Positions 1 to 9,595 of a DNA stretch of 64,000 nucleotides are shown piece by piece. Within the stretch, counting starts at the first letter, position 1, and the number at the start of each line of letters is the position of its first letter. The translations under genes were made by a program, and so were the position numbers. The notes below the pieces were generated by a model, which did no database searches, had not been told where the DNA came from, and worked only from the letters and a program-made list of their open reading frames with translations. The DNA is from CBDFHB01 sp965250115 (GTDB lineage: Bacteria > Acidobacteriota > Vicinamibacteria > Marinacidobacterales > SMYC01), in assembly GCA_965250115.1 (NCBI GenBank), contig CBDFNJ010000002.1, positions 558,001-622,000 on the forward strand. Reading direction: 5' to 3'.

Positions 1-341
1 TGTGGAAGCGACGCCTCCTCGCCCGACTTCGAACGAACTCGAGGTCGCGACACTTGGATTCGACGACCGCCGAAGCTCAGCTCCCCATCCGTGCTCCCCC
101 AGTGGTTATGAGTTCGCTCCTTCTCGTGCTTGCCCTTCGGCCCCGCGATCTTCTCCGCGTCCTCTCTCAGGAGTAGGTGCAATGCGGTCAGTCCTTGCTC
201 GTACACCCATTCCGTCAGGTCCGCCTTCGTGGCCGCGATCCCAGCTATCATCGGTAGCAGTATCTGACCGACTTGGCCAACTACCTTGCCCGTAGGCGAG
301 TGCGTTTGCTTTCTTACTGGCTTCTTTGATTTCCTTGGCAT
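1..341 (-). CDS. IS256/mutator-type transposase, N-terminal part (cut by window edge)
   Basis: An uninterrupted minus-strand frame runs from the ATG at 341 to the window start (113 codons). It begins MPRKSKKPVRKQ and later reads LTEWVYEQGLTALHLLL, then GPKGKHEKERTHNHWG and FGGRRIQVSRPRVRS. This is the layout of IS256/mutator-family transposase N-termini: a helical segment, then the GPKGKH...R..WG and GGR...RPRVR blocks that precede the DDE core. The catalytic domain lies outside the window, so intactness cannot be judged. Family assignment is by pattern recognition. Confidence 0.7.
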   Translation of the reverse strand, partial: MPRKSKKPVRKQTHSPTGKVVGQVGQILLPMIAGIAATKADLTEWVYEQGLTALHLLLREDAEKIAGPKGKHEKERTHNHWGSTDGELSFGGRRIQVSRPRVRSKSGEEASLP

Positions 342-564
342 GGTGGCTCCTTGTCCCCCTCTGGAGACGGTTGGTTTGGCAGACCTATTCTTAGGCCGGC
401 CAAGGAGCCGCCGCTACCCCAAATTCAACATCCGGCGGGACATCCCCCCCGGCAGCGTGGCATCCCGTTGCTGAACAGTGTTTTTCCTGCGCGTGCGGAG
501 AACCCGAATCGCCGACATCGCCTCCGACACGCCCCTGATCTCGAGCTCGCCACGAGGCGATGAC

Positions 565-620
565 GATCGAAACGGCCCGGCGCGCCAGTCTTGAGTTCGT
601 TTGTGTTTTTGGACACGACG
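565..620 (-). repeat. C-type IS terminus
   Basis: Read on the minus strand this begins CGTCGTGTCCAAAAACAC and continues with the ACGAACTCAAGAC block. The same terminus occurs at about 9426, 12440, 12512, 26992, 31556 and 51835. It is one end of an integrase-type IS. No transposase gene is attached to this copy. Confidence 0.75.
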
Positions 621-692
621 GGCAACAGCTACGTAGAGAGCTTCAACTGTAAGCTACGCGACGAACTGCTCACCGGAAACGATTTGGTTTAA
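621..692 (+). pseudogene. DDE integrase-core fragment (IS3-like), last part only
   Basis: A short frame ending in TAA at 690-692 reads GNSYVESFNCKLRDELL, the block around the catalytic glutamate of IS3-type integrase-core transposases (typically GN.Y.ESFN.KLRDE). Only about 23 codons survive, joined directly to the C-type terminus at 620. It is a relic of an IS cut by another element. Confidence 0.6.
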
Positions 693-885
693 ACCGGCTC
701 CGCTCCGCGGGCTTCAACCAGCCCTTGTCAGCACCGAGTTACTGAGATACAACGTGGTACTAACCGTGGGGTCAGGTCAAGGTCACTTCGGTGTTATCGC
801 AAATCTGTTGAGCTCTGCTCGTACTGGTGCGCACGTTCACAATGCGCGCTGCCCTCCGTGTTCGGGACACATCCCGGGAGCGCGG

Positions 886-1110
886 ATGATGCTTCAGTAC
901 GCACTCGAGCGTAAGGTCACGGAGGCGTTGGGTCGCAGCTACTACGAGAACGCGCCGGCCACGACGAAAGAGAAGGGACGCCGCAACGGGTATGAGTCCG
1001 TCGTAGACCTGCGCACTCAGATCGCGCTTGCCTCCGAGGAAGACTATGCTGTGCTGGCCGATCACGGTATTTTCAGTATCGACGGCACAAACCGACTCGC
1101 GCAAAACTAG
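886..1110 (+). pseudogene. Degenerate transposase-like N-terminal fragment
   Basis: The frame from ATG 886 reads MMLQYALERKVTEALG, then SYYENAP and RRNGYES. This resembles the ALE.EV...LGR..YER...RNGY block of mutator/IS256-type transposases, but the rest of the protein is absent and the tail matches nothing I recognise. It lies immediately upstream of the hsd operon, so part of the stretch could also be hsd leader. Bases 693-885 hold nothing I can identify. Confidence 0.35.
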
Positions 1111-1132
1111 TTCAACCGATGGCTCGATATGA

Positions 1133-3910
1133 ATGACCGAAGCAATGGCTGACAAGAACCGCACCCCCGAACAAAAGGCGCGCGACACCATTGACCAGCT
1201 GATGGACGAGGCTGGCTGGAAGGTGCAGTCGAAAAACGAGATAGACTTTAGCGCTGGCTTCGGCATCGCCATCCGCGAATACCAGACCGATGTCGGTCCC
1301 GCCGACTACGTTCTGTTCATCGACAAGAACCCGGTCGGCGTCATCGAGGCAAAACCCGAGGACTGGGGCCAGAAGATCACGACGGTTGAAGATCAGTCTG
1401 CTGGCTACGCGGCCGCAAAGCTGAAATGGCTCAACAACAAGGAGCCGCTTCCCTTCATCTACGAGAGCACGGGCGTCGTGACGCGCTTCACCGATACCCG
1501 CGACCCGAAGCCCCGCTCGCGCGAGGTCTTTAATTTCCACCGCCCTGAAACGCTGGCCGGGTGGTTCACACAACCCGCACCGCTGCGCGCACGGCTACGC
1601 ACCATGCCCAGCCTCAACCCCTCAGGCCTCAGGGCGTGCCAGATCACAGCGATTGAAGGGCTCGAAGAGTCGCTGCGGGACGACCGCCCGCGGGCCCTCA
1701 TCCAGATGGCGACCGGGTCCGGCAAGACATACGCCGCCATCACATCGATCTATCGTCTGCTGAAGCACGCTGACGCCAAACGGATCCTGTTCTTGGTGGA
1801 CACCAGGAATCTCGGTTAACAGGCCGAGCAGGAATTTATGGCCTGCGTGCCTAGTGACGACAACCGTAAATTTACGGAGCTGTACAACGTGCAGCGGCTG
1901 AAATCCTCCTTCGTTGCCAAGGACAGCCAGGTCTGTATCAGCACCATCCAGCGTATGTACTCGCTGTTGAAGGACCAGGAGTTGGATGAAGCCGTGGAGC
2001 AGATCAACCCGGCGGAGATGGTGCAGCCCAAACAACCGATGCCGGTCGTCTATAACGGCAAGATTCCACTTGAGTTTTTTGACTTCATCATCATCGACGA
2101 ATGCCACCGCTCAATTTACAACCTCTGGCGCCAGGTCCTTGAATATTTCGACGCCTATCTCATCGGCCTCACCGCCACGCCGGACAACCGCACTTATGGG
2201 TTCTTCAAGAAGAACGTCGTCAGCGAGTATGCCCATGAGCAAGCCGTCGCGGACGGCGTCAATGTCGGCAACGAAATTTATGTCATCGACACGGAGAAAA
2301 CCAAGCATGGCGGCCAACTCAAGGAGGACCAGAAGGTCGAGAAGCGCGAGCGCCTGACACGCCGAAAGCGCTGGGAGATCCAGGATGAGGACGTCACCTA
2401 TGCCGCCCGGCAACTCGACAGAGACATCGTCAACCCTGATCAGATCCGCACTGTCGTCCGCACCTTTCGCGACAAGCTGTCGGAGATATTCCCCGGCCGC
2501 GGCGAAGTCCCAAAGACGCTTGTTTTTGCCAAAACCGACAGCCACGCCGACGACATCATCCAGACCGTGCGCGAGGAATTTGCTGAACGCAGCGAGTTCT
2601 GCAGGAAGATCACCTACAAGGTCGAAGAAGATCCGAAATCCGTCCTCGCCCAGTTCCGAAACGACTACTACCCGCGTATCGCTGTAACCGTGGATATGAT
2701 CGCCACGGGCACCGACGTCAAGCCGCTCGAATGCTTACTCTTCATGCGTGACGTGAGGAGCCGCAACTATTTCGAGCAGATGAAAGGCCGCGGCACCCGC
2801 ACACTCGACCATGATGACCTCAAGAAGGTCTCGCCCTCAGTCGCCTGTGGCAAGACGCATTATGTGATTGTCGACGCCGTCGGTGTGACGAAATCGCTCA
2901 AAACCGCCAGCCAGCCGCTCATCACAAAGCCTTCCGTGCCCCTCAAGGATCTGGCCATGGGCGTGATGATGGGTGCCCGTGACGAAGACACTGTGAGCTC
3001 CCTCGCTGGCCGCCTCGCCCGCCTCGACCGGCAGCTCGACCACCAGGAGCAGGAGCGTATACGGGCGAAGGCCGGCGGCGTAGAACTCGCCAAGATCATA
3101 GGCAATCTGCTGGCAGCCATCGATCCTGATCGCGTTGAAGCCAGTGCCCGCGCGACCGAGCCGATCGCAGAGGGCGCTGAGCTGACACCGGGCGCGCGCG
3201 AAAAGGCTCAGGACAAGCTGGTCAGTGATGCGGCGACCGTCTTCAACGGCGAGCTGATTGAGTTGATTGACTCCATCCGCCGTGACAAAGAACAGACCAT
3301 CGACCATGAGGGCCTCGACACCGTGCTCCGGGCCGAATGGGATGGCGACGCCAAGGAGAATGCAGAGGCGATGGCACAGGACTTCCAGCAATATCTGGAA
3401 GCCAACTGCGACGAAATCGAAGCCCTGACCATCTTCTACGCCCAGCCGCATCGGCGCAGACAGCTGACTTACGCGATGATCCGCGAGGTGTTTGACAGGC
3501 TGAAGAACGATAAACCCCGCCTCGCCCCATTGCGAGTTTGGCAGGCCTATGCCCTGCTCGACGACTACAAGGGTCGGCAACCCGCCAGCGATCTGACAGC
3601 GCTCGTGGCGCTGATCCGCCGCGTCTGCGGCATTGATGCGAAGGTCTCGCCCTATTCAGAAACCGTGCGTCGCAACTTCCAGAACTGGACCATGACGCGA
3701 CATAGTGGCAGCGGACAGAAATTCAATGAGGAGCAGATGTCATGGCTGCGCATGATTCGCGACCACATTATCAGCTCCTTTCATATGGACAGCGACGACC
3801 TCGACATGGCTCCGTTCGATGCCAAGGGCGGTATGGGGCAGATGTACAAGCTTTTCGGGGATCGGATGGATGATGTGATTGACGAACTTAACGAGGCATT
3901 GACGGCATAA
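1133..3910 (+). pseudogene. hsdR: Type I restriction enzyme R subunit, interrupted by one in-frame TAA
   Basis: HsdR supplies ATP-driven DNA translocation and cleavage in a type I restriction complex. The frame from ATG 1133 encodes a PD-(D/E)XK-like nuclease (PADYVLFID, then GVIEAKPEDWG, about residues 57-82). Walker A follows (MATGSGKTYAA, about residue 193), then DECHRS motif II (about 322), GLTATP motif III, and the C-terminal helicase motifs TGTDV and GRGTRT. At 1817-1819 a TAA replaces what is almost certainly GAA (conserved LVDTRNLGEQAEQEF). The frame is open again to 3910, so without the stop the protein would be about 925 residues, normal for HsdR. Translation could restart at ATG 1838, but that product lacks the nuclease and Walker A. 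A single G-to-T change or a sequencing error would explain it. The gene is first in the R-S-M operon. Confidence 0.9.
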
Positions 3911-3911
3911 C

Positions 3912-5465
3912 GTGAGAGAAGAACTACCCAAAACCTGGGTCTACGCTCGCCTTGATCAGGTAGCCACAGTTGTTGCTGGTAATCCTGCACCTCAAGGAAA
4001 CGAATATTTTGACGGCGGTACCCATAACTTCGTCCGAGTGCATGATATGGGAGAAAATTGCAACAGTACCTTTTTAAGTAAAACACGTGACCTCATTAAC
4101 GACAAAGCGGCGACAAAGTTACGCTTATTTCCTTCAGGAAGCATTTTATTTACAAAAAGCGGCGCTTCGACATTACTAAATCAAAGAGCAATTCTCGCAA
4201 AAGATAGTTATGTCGTAAGTCATATCGCGATAGCGATACCATTTAGTGGCGTAGAAAATAAGTGGATATTCCACTTCCTCAAATTGGTTGATTTCGGGAC
4301 GCTAGCTCATGCCACCAACATGCCTTCGCTCCCTCTTTCCCGTGCAAAAACAATTGAAATTCCGGTAGCACCAGCTAACGAGCAAGTCCGAACGGTAGAA
4401 ACAATCGAAACGCTCTCCTCCGATCTGGACAAGGGCATCGAGAGCCTGAAGACGGCGCGCACACAATTGGCAACCTACCGCCAAGCCGTCCTCAAGCACG
4501 CCTTCGAAGGCAAGCTAACGGCCCAATGGCGCTCAGAGAACAAAGACAAGCTTAAGACGCCTGAGCAATTGCTCGCTCGCATCAAACAGGAGCGGGCGTC
4601 GCGCTACGAGCGGCAACTCCAGGAGTGGAAGACCGCTGTCAAAGAATGGGAGGCGAAGGGACGAAACAGCAAGAAACCTCCCAAGCCACGGAAGCCCAAG
4701 GATGTGAGCCCCGTTCTAAACGTAGGCTCACTTGTTGTCCTTCCGACGGCCTGGAGATGGACCACTGTATCGGAAATAGCGGACCTGGTAGCGGACGGAA
4801 CCCATCACACTCCTGACTATGCCAGCAGTGGTATACCCTTCATCTCCGTCAAGAATGTGCGGCACGGAAGAGTGAGTTTTGATGACTGTAAGTTCATTTC
4901 CTGGGACGACCACGAAGCACTTACTCAGCGTTGTCACCCCGAGCTCGGTGATCTCCTCATTACCAAGAGTGGCACTATTGGGCGATTGGCCATAGTACCA
5001 GACAGAGAGTTCAGTCTCTTCGTCAGTGTCGCTCTAGTCAAGATACAGAGTGCTCGTGCACACGTTTCGTCCAGATGGCTGCGGTATGCATTCGAGCATC
5101 ACATCATGGGCCTGAACATCGATCAGCAGATAAAGGGTGGACTCCTCAAGAACTATCACCTGGAAGACTTACGTTTGGCTAGGTTGCCACTTTGTGGTGT
5201 CCGCGAGCAGGAGGAGTTGGTTCGCTTGATCGACGAAAGGCTCTCTGTCCTTGAGCAATTGGACTCAACACTTGAGCTACAGCTGGTATGTGCCAATGCT
5301 CTCCGCCAGTCGATTCTGAAGAAAGCCTTCTCCGGTCAACTTGTCGCCCAGGACCAGCACGACGAACCGGCGTCGATTCTACTGAACAAGATCAAGGCCG
5401 AAAGAGAGAAGACTGTGAAGAACAAGACCCCAAATAAGAAAAATAAAAGGGAGACTACCGCGTGA
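3912..5465 (+). CDS. hsdS: Type I restriction-modification specificity subunit
   Basis: HsdS recognises the bipartite DNA target for the methylase and nuclease. The GTG start at 3912 follows the hsdR stop by one base. The 517-residue product has two target-recognition domains (about 1-150 and 275-420). Each is followed by a conserved helical spacer with the typical LKTARTQLATYRQAVLKHAF and LRQSILKKAFSGQLV segments. A Lys/Pro-rich linker joins the halves (about 225-270). The tail is Lys-rich. The first recognition domain (about 3960-4400) is visibly richer in A/T than the rest of the gene, which suggests a swapped-in specificity module. The stop overlaps the hsdM start by four bases (GTGA), so the two are translationally coupled. 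Confidence 0.93.
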   Translation: MREELPKTWVYARLDQVATVVAGNPAPQGNEYFDGGTHNFVRVHDMGENCNSTFLSKTRDLINDKAATKLRLFPSGSILFTKSGASTLLNQRAILAKDSYVVSHIAIAIPFSGVENKWIFHFLKLVDFGTLAHATNMPSLPLSRAKTIEIPVAPANEQVRTVETIETLSSDLDKGIESLKTARTQLATYRQAVLKHAFEGKLTAQWRSENKDKLKTPEQLLARIKQERASRYERQLQEWKTAVKEWEAKGRNSKKPPKPRKPKDVSPVLNVGSLVVLPTAWRWTTVSEIADLVADGTHHTPDYASSGIPFISVKNVRHGRVSFDDCKFISWDDHEALTQRCHPELGDLLITKSGTIGRLAIVPDREFSLFVSVALVKIQSARAHVSSRWLRYAFEHHIMGLNIDQQIKGGLLKNYHLEDLRLARLPLCGVREQEELVRLIDERLSVLEQLDSTLELQLVCANALRQSILKKAFSGQLVAQDQHDEPASILLNKIKAEREKTVKNKTPNKKNKRETTA

Positions 5466-6988
5466 ACACAGCCCCTATTGTTTCCAAAGTCTGGAGCTTC
5501 TGTACCACGCTCCGTGATGACGGGGTCAGCTATGGCGACTACCTGGAGCAACTCACCTATCTGATCTTTCTCAAGATGGCCGATGAGTACGGCAACCCGC
5601 CTTACAATCGGAATGTCGGCGTCCCCGCAGAATACAACTGGCAAAGCCTGAAATCGAAGAGGGGCTCAGAACTCGAATATCACTACATTGCCCTGCTTCA
5701 CAAGCTCGGCATCAAGACGGGCATGCTGGGGCAGATCTTCACCAAGGCCCAGAACAAGATCCAGGACCCGGCGAAACTGTATCGCCTTATCGACATGGTC
5801 GACGATACCGAGTGGGTCACCATGAGTGCCGACATCAAGGGCGATATCTACGAGAACTTGCTGGAGCGAAACGCCGAGGACACCAAATCAGGTGCCGGCC
5901 AGTATTTCACGCCGCGCGCGCTCATCCGTGCCATGGTCGAATGTGTACGGCCCGAACCGGGCATGCTCATCGCCGACCCTGCCTGTGGCACAGGCGGTTT
6001 CTTCCTGGCCGCCTACGACTTCATTACCGATCATGACAACTTCAAGCTCGACAAGAAACAGAAGGCGTTCCTGAAGCACGAGGCGTTTCATGGCTACGAG
6101 ATCGTCGCCAACACGCGCCGCCTGTGCCTGATGAACATGTTCTTGCACAACATCGGTGAGATCGATGGCGGCGCGCCCATATCGCCGAATGACTCGCTTG
6201 TGGCGGATGCTGGCAAGCGCTTTGACTATGTGCTCGCGAACCCGCCTTTCGGCAAGAAGAGTTCTATGAGTTTTACAAATGAGGAGGGCGAGCAGAAAAA
6301 GGACGACCTGACCTACAACCGACGGGATTTCTGGGCGACGACGTCAAACAAACAGCTCAATTTCGTGCAGCACATTCGCACGATGCTCAAGACCACGGGC
6401 CGCGCTGCCGTCGTAGTGCCGGACAACGTGCTGTTTGAAGGCGGCGCCGGAGAGACGATCCGAAAGAAGCTGCTGGACAACACTGACTTGCACACGATCC
6501 TGCGCCTTCCGACCGGCGTGTTCTACGCTCAAGGGGTCAAGGCGAACGTCATTTTCTTCGACAACCGGGAGGCCAGCCCCGATCCTTGGACGAAGCAAAT
6601 TTGGTACTACGACTACCGTACTAACATCCACCACACGCTAAAGAAGAAGCCCATGCGCTTTGACGATCTCGTGGACTTCGTCAACTGCTACAACCCGCAG
6701 AACCGGCACAAGCGCAAGGCGACCTGGGACGAGAAGGATAGACCGGAAGGCCGTTGGCGCAGCTACAGCTACAAGGAGCTTAGAGCGCGCGACAAGACAA
6801 ACCTCGACATCTTCTGGCTCAAGGACAAGAGCCTGACGGATCTGGAAAACTTGCCGGAGCCCGACGACCTTGCCGAAGAGATCATCGAAACTCTCGCGGC
6901 TGGCTTGAATAGTTTTCGCGAGGTGCTCGCCGGTTTGCGGCAAGGTTCACCGGGTGACGAGCGACGCCCCAGACGGTGCACGCGATGA
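5462..6988 (+). CDS. hsdM: Type I restriction-modification N6-adenine methylase subunit
   Basis: HsdM transfers methyl groups to adenine at the site chosen by HsdS. The 508-residue product has an N-terminal HsdM helical domain, the SAM-binding motif I (ADPACGTGGFF, about residue 171) and the catalytic NPPF motif (ANPPFGKK, about residue 259). Length and motifs are complete, so modification should work even though restriction is doubtful. GTG start at 5462 overlaps hsdS. The last residues (about 498-508) look unlike the family and run to within 12 bases of a mobile-element L end at 7001. Confidence 0.95.
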   Translation: MNTAPIVSKVWSFCTTLRDDGVSYGDYLEQLTYLIFLKMADEYGNPPYNRNVGVPAEYNWQSLKSKRGSELEYHYIALLHKLGIKTGMLGQIFTKAQNKIQDPAKLYRLIDMVDDTEWVTMSADIKGDIYENLLERNAEDTKSGAGQYFTPRALIRAMVECVRPEPGMLIADPACGTGGFFLAAYDFITDHDNFKLDKKQKAFLKHEAFHGYEIVANTRRLCLMNMFLHNIGEIDGGAPISPNDSLVADAGKRFDYVLANPPFGKKSSMSFTNEEGEQKKDDLTYNRRDFWATTSNKQLNFVQHIRTMLKTTGRAAVVVPDNVLFEGGAGETIRKKLLDNTDLHTILRLPTGVFYAQGVKANVIFFDNREASPDPWTKQIWYYDYRTNIHHTLKKKPMRFDDLVDFVNCYNPQNRHKRKATWDEKDRPEGRWRSYSYKELRARDKTNLDIFWLKDKSLTDLENLPEPDDLAEEIIETLAAGLNSFREVLAGLRQGSPGDERRPRRCTR

Positions 6989-7000
6989 GCGCCGCAACGG

Positions 7001-7285
7001 TGTGCCTTCTATTTATTCATCCGCGCGTACCGAACTTGATAAGTCTCCGGTCTGCCCGGACCATGCCGGCATGATTTCGTCGCTTGTTCGCGCTCTCGTC
7101 TCTAGAGGACCTAGAATCGAGGCCGGGGCTACCGCGGCGCAGCGGGCTAGCACGTTCTGGTCCAGGTGCGGCCCGGGCCTGGACCCAGGTTTCCGCTCGG
7201 GAGCGTGGCATCCCGTCGTGTGCCAAAACTCGGCCCTTTTGAAATAGACCACAAATCAGCAGCTTAGACGCCCTTGGAATCCGCG
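7001..7285. repeat. L-type IS end followed by an inverted R-type end
   Basis: An L end starts at 7001 (TGTGCCTTCTATTTATTC) and carries about 100 bases of the transposase start region. It is joined to a GC-rich block (about 7110-7210) that recurs inverted at 21190-21300 and in part at 27320-27375. An R end in the opposite direction starts at 7219 (TGTGCCAAAACTCGGCC) and runs to about 7285. No intact gene lies here. The arrangement reads as one deleted element abutted by a second. Confidence 0.75.
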
Positions 7286-7334
7286 GGTGCTTCCGCCATT
7301 AAGTGTTGGTGAGATGACGCTAAGGCTTTACGGT

Positions 7335-7454
7335 GCATTAAATTACAGCCAAAATAGCGCTCGTGACCTTCGCTGCGCGATAAATGGAGCGTAAACGCTT
7401 TTTTTGCAAAGGGATGCGTACACATCACCAACAGTAAACAGCGCAAGCACCTCC
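7335..7454. repeat. Dispersed ~115-bp repeat, copy 1
   Basis: This stretch, including CAGCCAAAATAGCGCTCG and TGCAAAGGGATGCGTACAC, recurs with a few mismatches at 30594-30705. In both places it lies next to IS ends but encodes nothing recognisable. The parent element is unknown. Confidence 0.65.
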
Positions 7455-7583
7455 TGTGCCAAAACTCGGCCCCTTTGAAATAGGCCATAAATCAGCAACT
7501 TAGTGTCTGTGTTTGCGACCGGGCCAAGGGCCGTGGGCTTTACAATCGTCTTGGGCGGGCGGGTCGTCACCATGCAGATGACC
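7455..7583 (-). repeat. 129-bp R-type end, direct-repeat copy 1
   Basis: An extended R terminus on the minus strand. It starts TGTGCCAAAACTCGGCC and ends in GTCACCATGCAGATGACC. A nearly identical 129-bp copy lies at 7890-8018 in the same direction; I noticed one mismatch near 7472. The bases between the copies (7584-7889) contain no gene I recognise. Confidence 0.8.
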
Positions 7584-7889
7584 ACCTAGTCGAGAGACTA
7601 CCTCCGACTGATGGAAAGCCATAAATCCTTCAGAATAAGACCCTTCCACGCCCCATGTGGAAATCGCTGTGGGAAACTCAGGCTCGGGATGCCAGATCCG
7701 CGCAAGTCCCGGCCCTCATTGAACTTTATCGAAGCGTCTCGGATTAGATTTTGTGGAAAATACGGTCCTCAAGCGATGGCTTCTCAGGCGAAACTACCCG
7801 TTGGTCGAATAAAGTGTGGCTGGCCCGAGCGGGCGGTTTCAGAGCCCATGATTACGACGGCGAGAAGGCGCAAGCCTGCCTGGGCGTCC

Positions 7890-8018
7890 TGTGCCAAAAC
7901 TCGGCCCTTTTGAAATAGGCCATAAATCAGCAACTTAGTGTCTGTGTTTGCGACCGGGCCAAGGGCCGTGGGCTTTACAATCGTCTTGGGCGGGCGGGTC
8001 GTCACCATGCAGATGACC
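7890..8018 (-). repeat. 129-bp R-type end, direct-repeat copy 2
   Basis: Second copy of the extended R terminus at 7455-7583. The flank GCGTCC before TGTGCC matches the recurrent outer flank of R ends. It is followed immediately, at 8019, by the L-type end of the interrupted 158-bp mini-element. Confidence 0.8.
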
Positions 8019-8036
8019 TGTGCCTTCTATTTAATT

Positions 8037-8697
8037 GGGTCTACGCGGATTCGTGTGGGTAAGTCCTGACGGAAAAACAGTGTAACTCATTGTGTGGAAA
8101 AGGTATCGAGTACTTCATCAGGTGCTGAGAAGTGGTCCATTTTTAGGATAGGCTAACCGAGTGAAAAATTCCCAGTCGATCCGCTCGCTGTTTGCGCTGC
8201 CAGGTTTCGTGGTGTGCCGGATTGAAGGGTCTATTCGGTGACCGATACGCCCGCGTCATCCAGCTCAAGAGGCGAAAAAAACAGCTGTGTGCTCTTACTG
8301 TGGGCAACGGTGCCGGGGGCGCTATGACAAGCAAGTGTGCCGGGTCCGCGACCTGTCGTTGGCAGGCTGGCGGATCTATCTGGAATACGAGCGTTGGCGC
8401 GTCAACTGTCCTGGGTGCGGCGGTTTGCATGTAGAACACCTGGACTGGCTGGCGAACAACTCGCGCTACACCTAGCGTTTTGCGACGCATGTGGGCAAGC
8501 TGTGCCGGACAAGGCGGTGGCCGAGATGGAACGTCTGCGCCTCCTAGTTGAAGGGGTCAACAACAAAATCCGTGTGCTGCAACGACGCGCCTACGGCTAT
8601 CGCGACGAGGAATATCTCAAGCTGAAGATCGTGGCGGCATTCCTTCCGCCATTACCCAGAAATGCCGTCTTCAACCCACACGAATCCGCGTAGACCC
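8037..8697 (+). mobile_element. ISL3-family insertion sequence, internally deleted, with 8-bp target duplication
   Basis: Perfect terminal inverted repeats of about 24 bp begin GGGTCTACGCGGATTCG at 8037 and end at 8697. The 8-bp sequence ATTTAATT flanks both sides (8029-8036 and 8698-8705), the duplication size expected for ISL3. At 661 bp it is about half a normal ISL3 element. It landed in a mini-element, so it is younger than that element. Confidence 0.9.
8287..8693 (+). pseudogene. ISL3 transposase remnant
   Basis: The 5' part encodes the N-terminal zinc-finger region of ISL3 transposases (CSYCGQRCRGRYDK, then WRVNCPGCGGLHVEHLDW) but stops at TAG 8473-8475. A different frame then gives the C-terminal block (GVNNKIRVLQRRAYGYRDEE, then LKIVAAFLPPLPRN). 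The DDE core between them is deleted, so the gene is dead. Confidence 0.85.
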
Positions 8698-8877
8698 ATT
8701 TAATTCATCCGCGGGCACCAGCTCGCAACGAGCCTTGAAGGCAGAGATGAGAGCGCGAACAAACGACGAAATCATGTAGACGTGGTGCTGGCAGACCGGA
8801 GACTAATCAAGTTCGGTGCGCGCGGATGAATAAATAGAAGGCACAACCAGATTCCATGGAAGAGAAGCGCGATTGGA

Positions 8878-8914
8878 AAGAGCCCGAGACCCTTCGTAGA
8901 TCTCGGGCTCTTCG
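8878..8914 (-). terminator. Rho-independent terminator of RRM gene (left copy)
   Basis: A perfect 12-bp stem (AAGAGCCCGAGA paired with TCTCGGGCTCTT) with an 11-base loop lies about 37 bases after the RRM stop on the minus strand. The T-run is short, but the hairpin is strong and conserved in both copies. Confidence 0.75.
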
Positions 8915-8949
8915 CAAGCAAAAATCTGGTCCGAGTCGAGGAGTGGGGC

Positions 8950-9234
8950 TTACCAGCGCCGCCCGCCGCCACCGCCACCGCCACCTTCGGTCCGGGGTTT
9001 GGCTTCGTTGACGTTCAATGTACGACCACCGAGATCAGTTCCATTGACGCCACGGATGGCCGCTTGCGCGGCCGAGCTGTCCGACATCTCAACGAAAGCG
9101 AAACCACGCGGGCGACCGGTGTCGCGATCGGTGATCACGTTGACGCTACTCACCTCGCCGTAAGTCGCGAAGACGTCTCTGAGCTGTTGCTCGGTGACGT
9201 CGAAGGAACAATTGCCTACATAAATCTTACCCAT
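8950..9234 (-). CDS. Glycine-rich RNA-binding protein, single RRM (left copy)
   Basis: A 94-residue protein with one RNA-recognition motif: RNP2 is IYVGNCSF (residues 4-11) and RNP1 is RGFAFVEM (about 43-50). A short Gly-rich tail follows, ending GRRW. Such small bacterial RRM proteins bind single-stranded RNA and are often cold-inducible. I chose the ATG at 9232-9234 because an AGGAG lies about nine bases upstream and the RRM fold starts there; a longer in-frame start adds 36 residues unlike the family. It is identical at protein level to the copy at 20057-20341. Both sit inside a repeat bounded by mobile-element debris. Confidence 0.9.
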   Translation of the reverse strand: MGKIYVGNCSFDVTEQQLRDVFATYGEVSSVNVITDRDTGRPRGFAFVEMSDSSAAQAAIRGVNGTDLGGRTLNVNEAKPRTEGGGGGGGGRRW

Positions 9235-9425
9235 GAAATGAACTCCTGAACGGAAAGGGCCTAAGCGAGGGCTGACGGAGGTGTGGTGGAAGTCACCAGC
9301 AAAAAAATCTACGAAGAGCCATCGGATAGCCGAAGGCGCCATGCTGGACTATTCCCTGGTGCGTGTCAAACCCGGCATGTGCCGTGACTATCCAAGGGCT
9401 GTGCTGGTTCAAGTCGCTCCGACGC

Positions 9426-9595
9426 CGTCGTGTCCAAAAACACGAATGAACTCAAGACCTGCATCAGCCGGAGCGTTTCGGATAGACGCGTCTACGCTTG
9501 CTTCGCCAAGGGAAGCTGGAATGCTCGGTCATGAGCACGCCGATCCAACCCTGGGACGTTCTTGGTCGTCGCGGTAGAGGTATTTGAATGCTAGT
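9426..9595 (+). repeat. C-type IS end with remnant transposase start
   Basis: Starts CGTCGTGTCCAAAAACAC at 9426 and continues through the start codon region of the C-type transposase (ATGAGCACGCCGATCC, about 9531), where coding resemblance is lost. A longer piece of the same gene is at 27094-27279. It lies inside the inverted-repeat arm, so it is also present near 19700-19865. Confidence 0.7.

Larger units (their letters stand above)
8019..8845. mobile_element. 158-bp mini-element, copy 1, interrupted by ISL3
   Basis: With the ISL3 insertion (8037-8697) and one 8-bp target duplicate removed, the outer parts rejoin into a 158-bp element. It starts TGTGCCTTCTATTTAATT and ends AATAAATAGAAGGCACA. 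Uninterrupted 158-bp copies lie at 20446-20603 and 37614-37771. The interior is the start region of the L-type transposase, so it is a deletion derivative with L-like sequence at both termini and no coding capacity. Confidence 0.85.

Noticed and set aside
7784..8008. Recurrent small frames containing PKTIVKPTALGPVANTDTK
   Set aside because: The same frame appears at every extended R end (also 7343, 32717, 53051). It is translation of repeat sequence with no independent evidence of coding.
9390..9440. T-loop-like GGTTCAAGTC suggesting a tRNA
   Set aside because: No acceptor stem, anticodon arm or D-arm could be folded around it.
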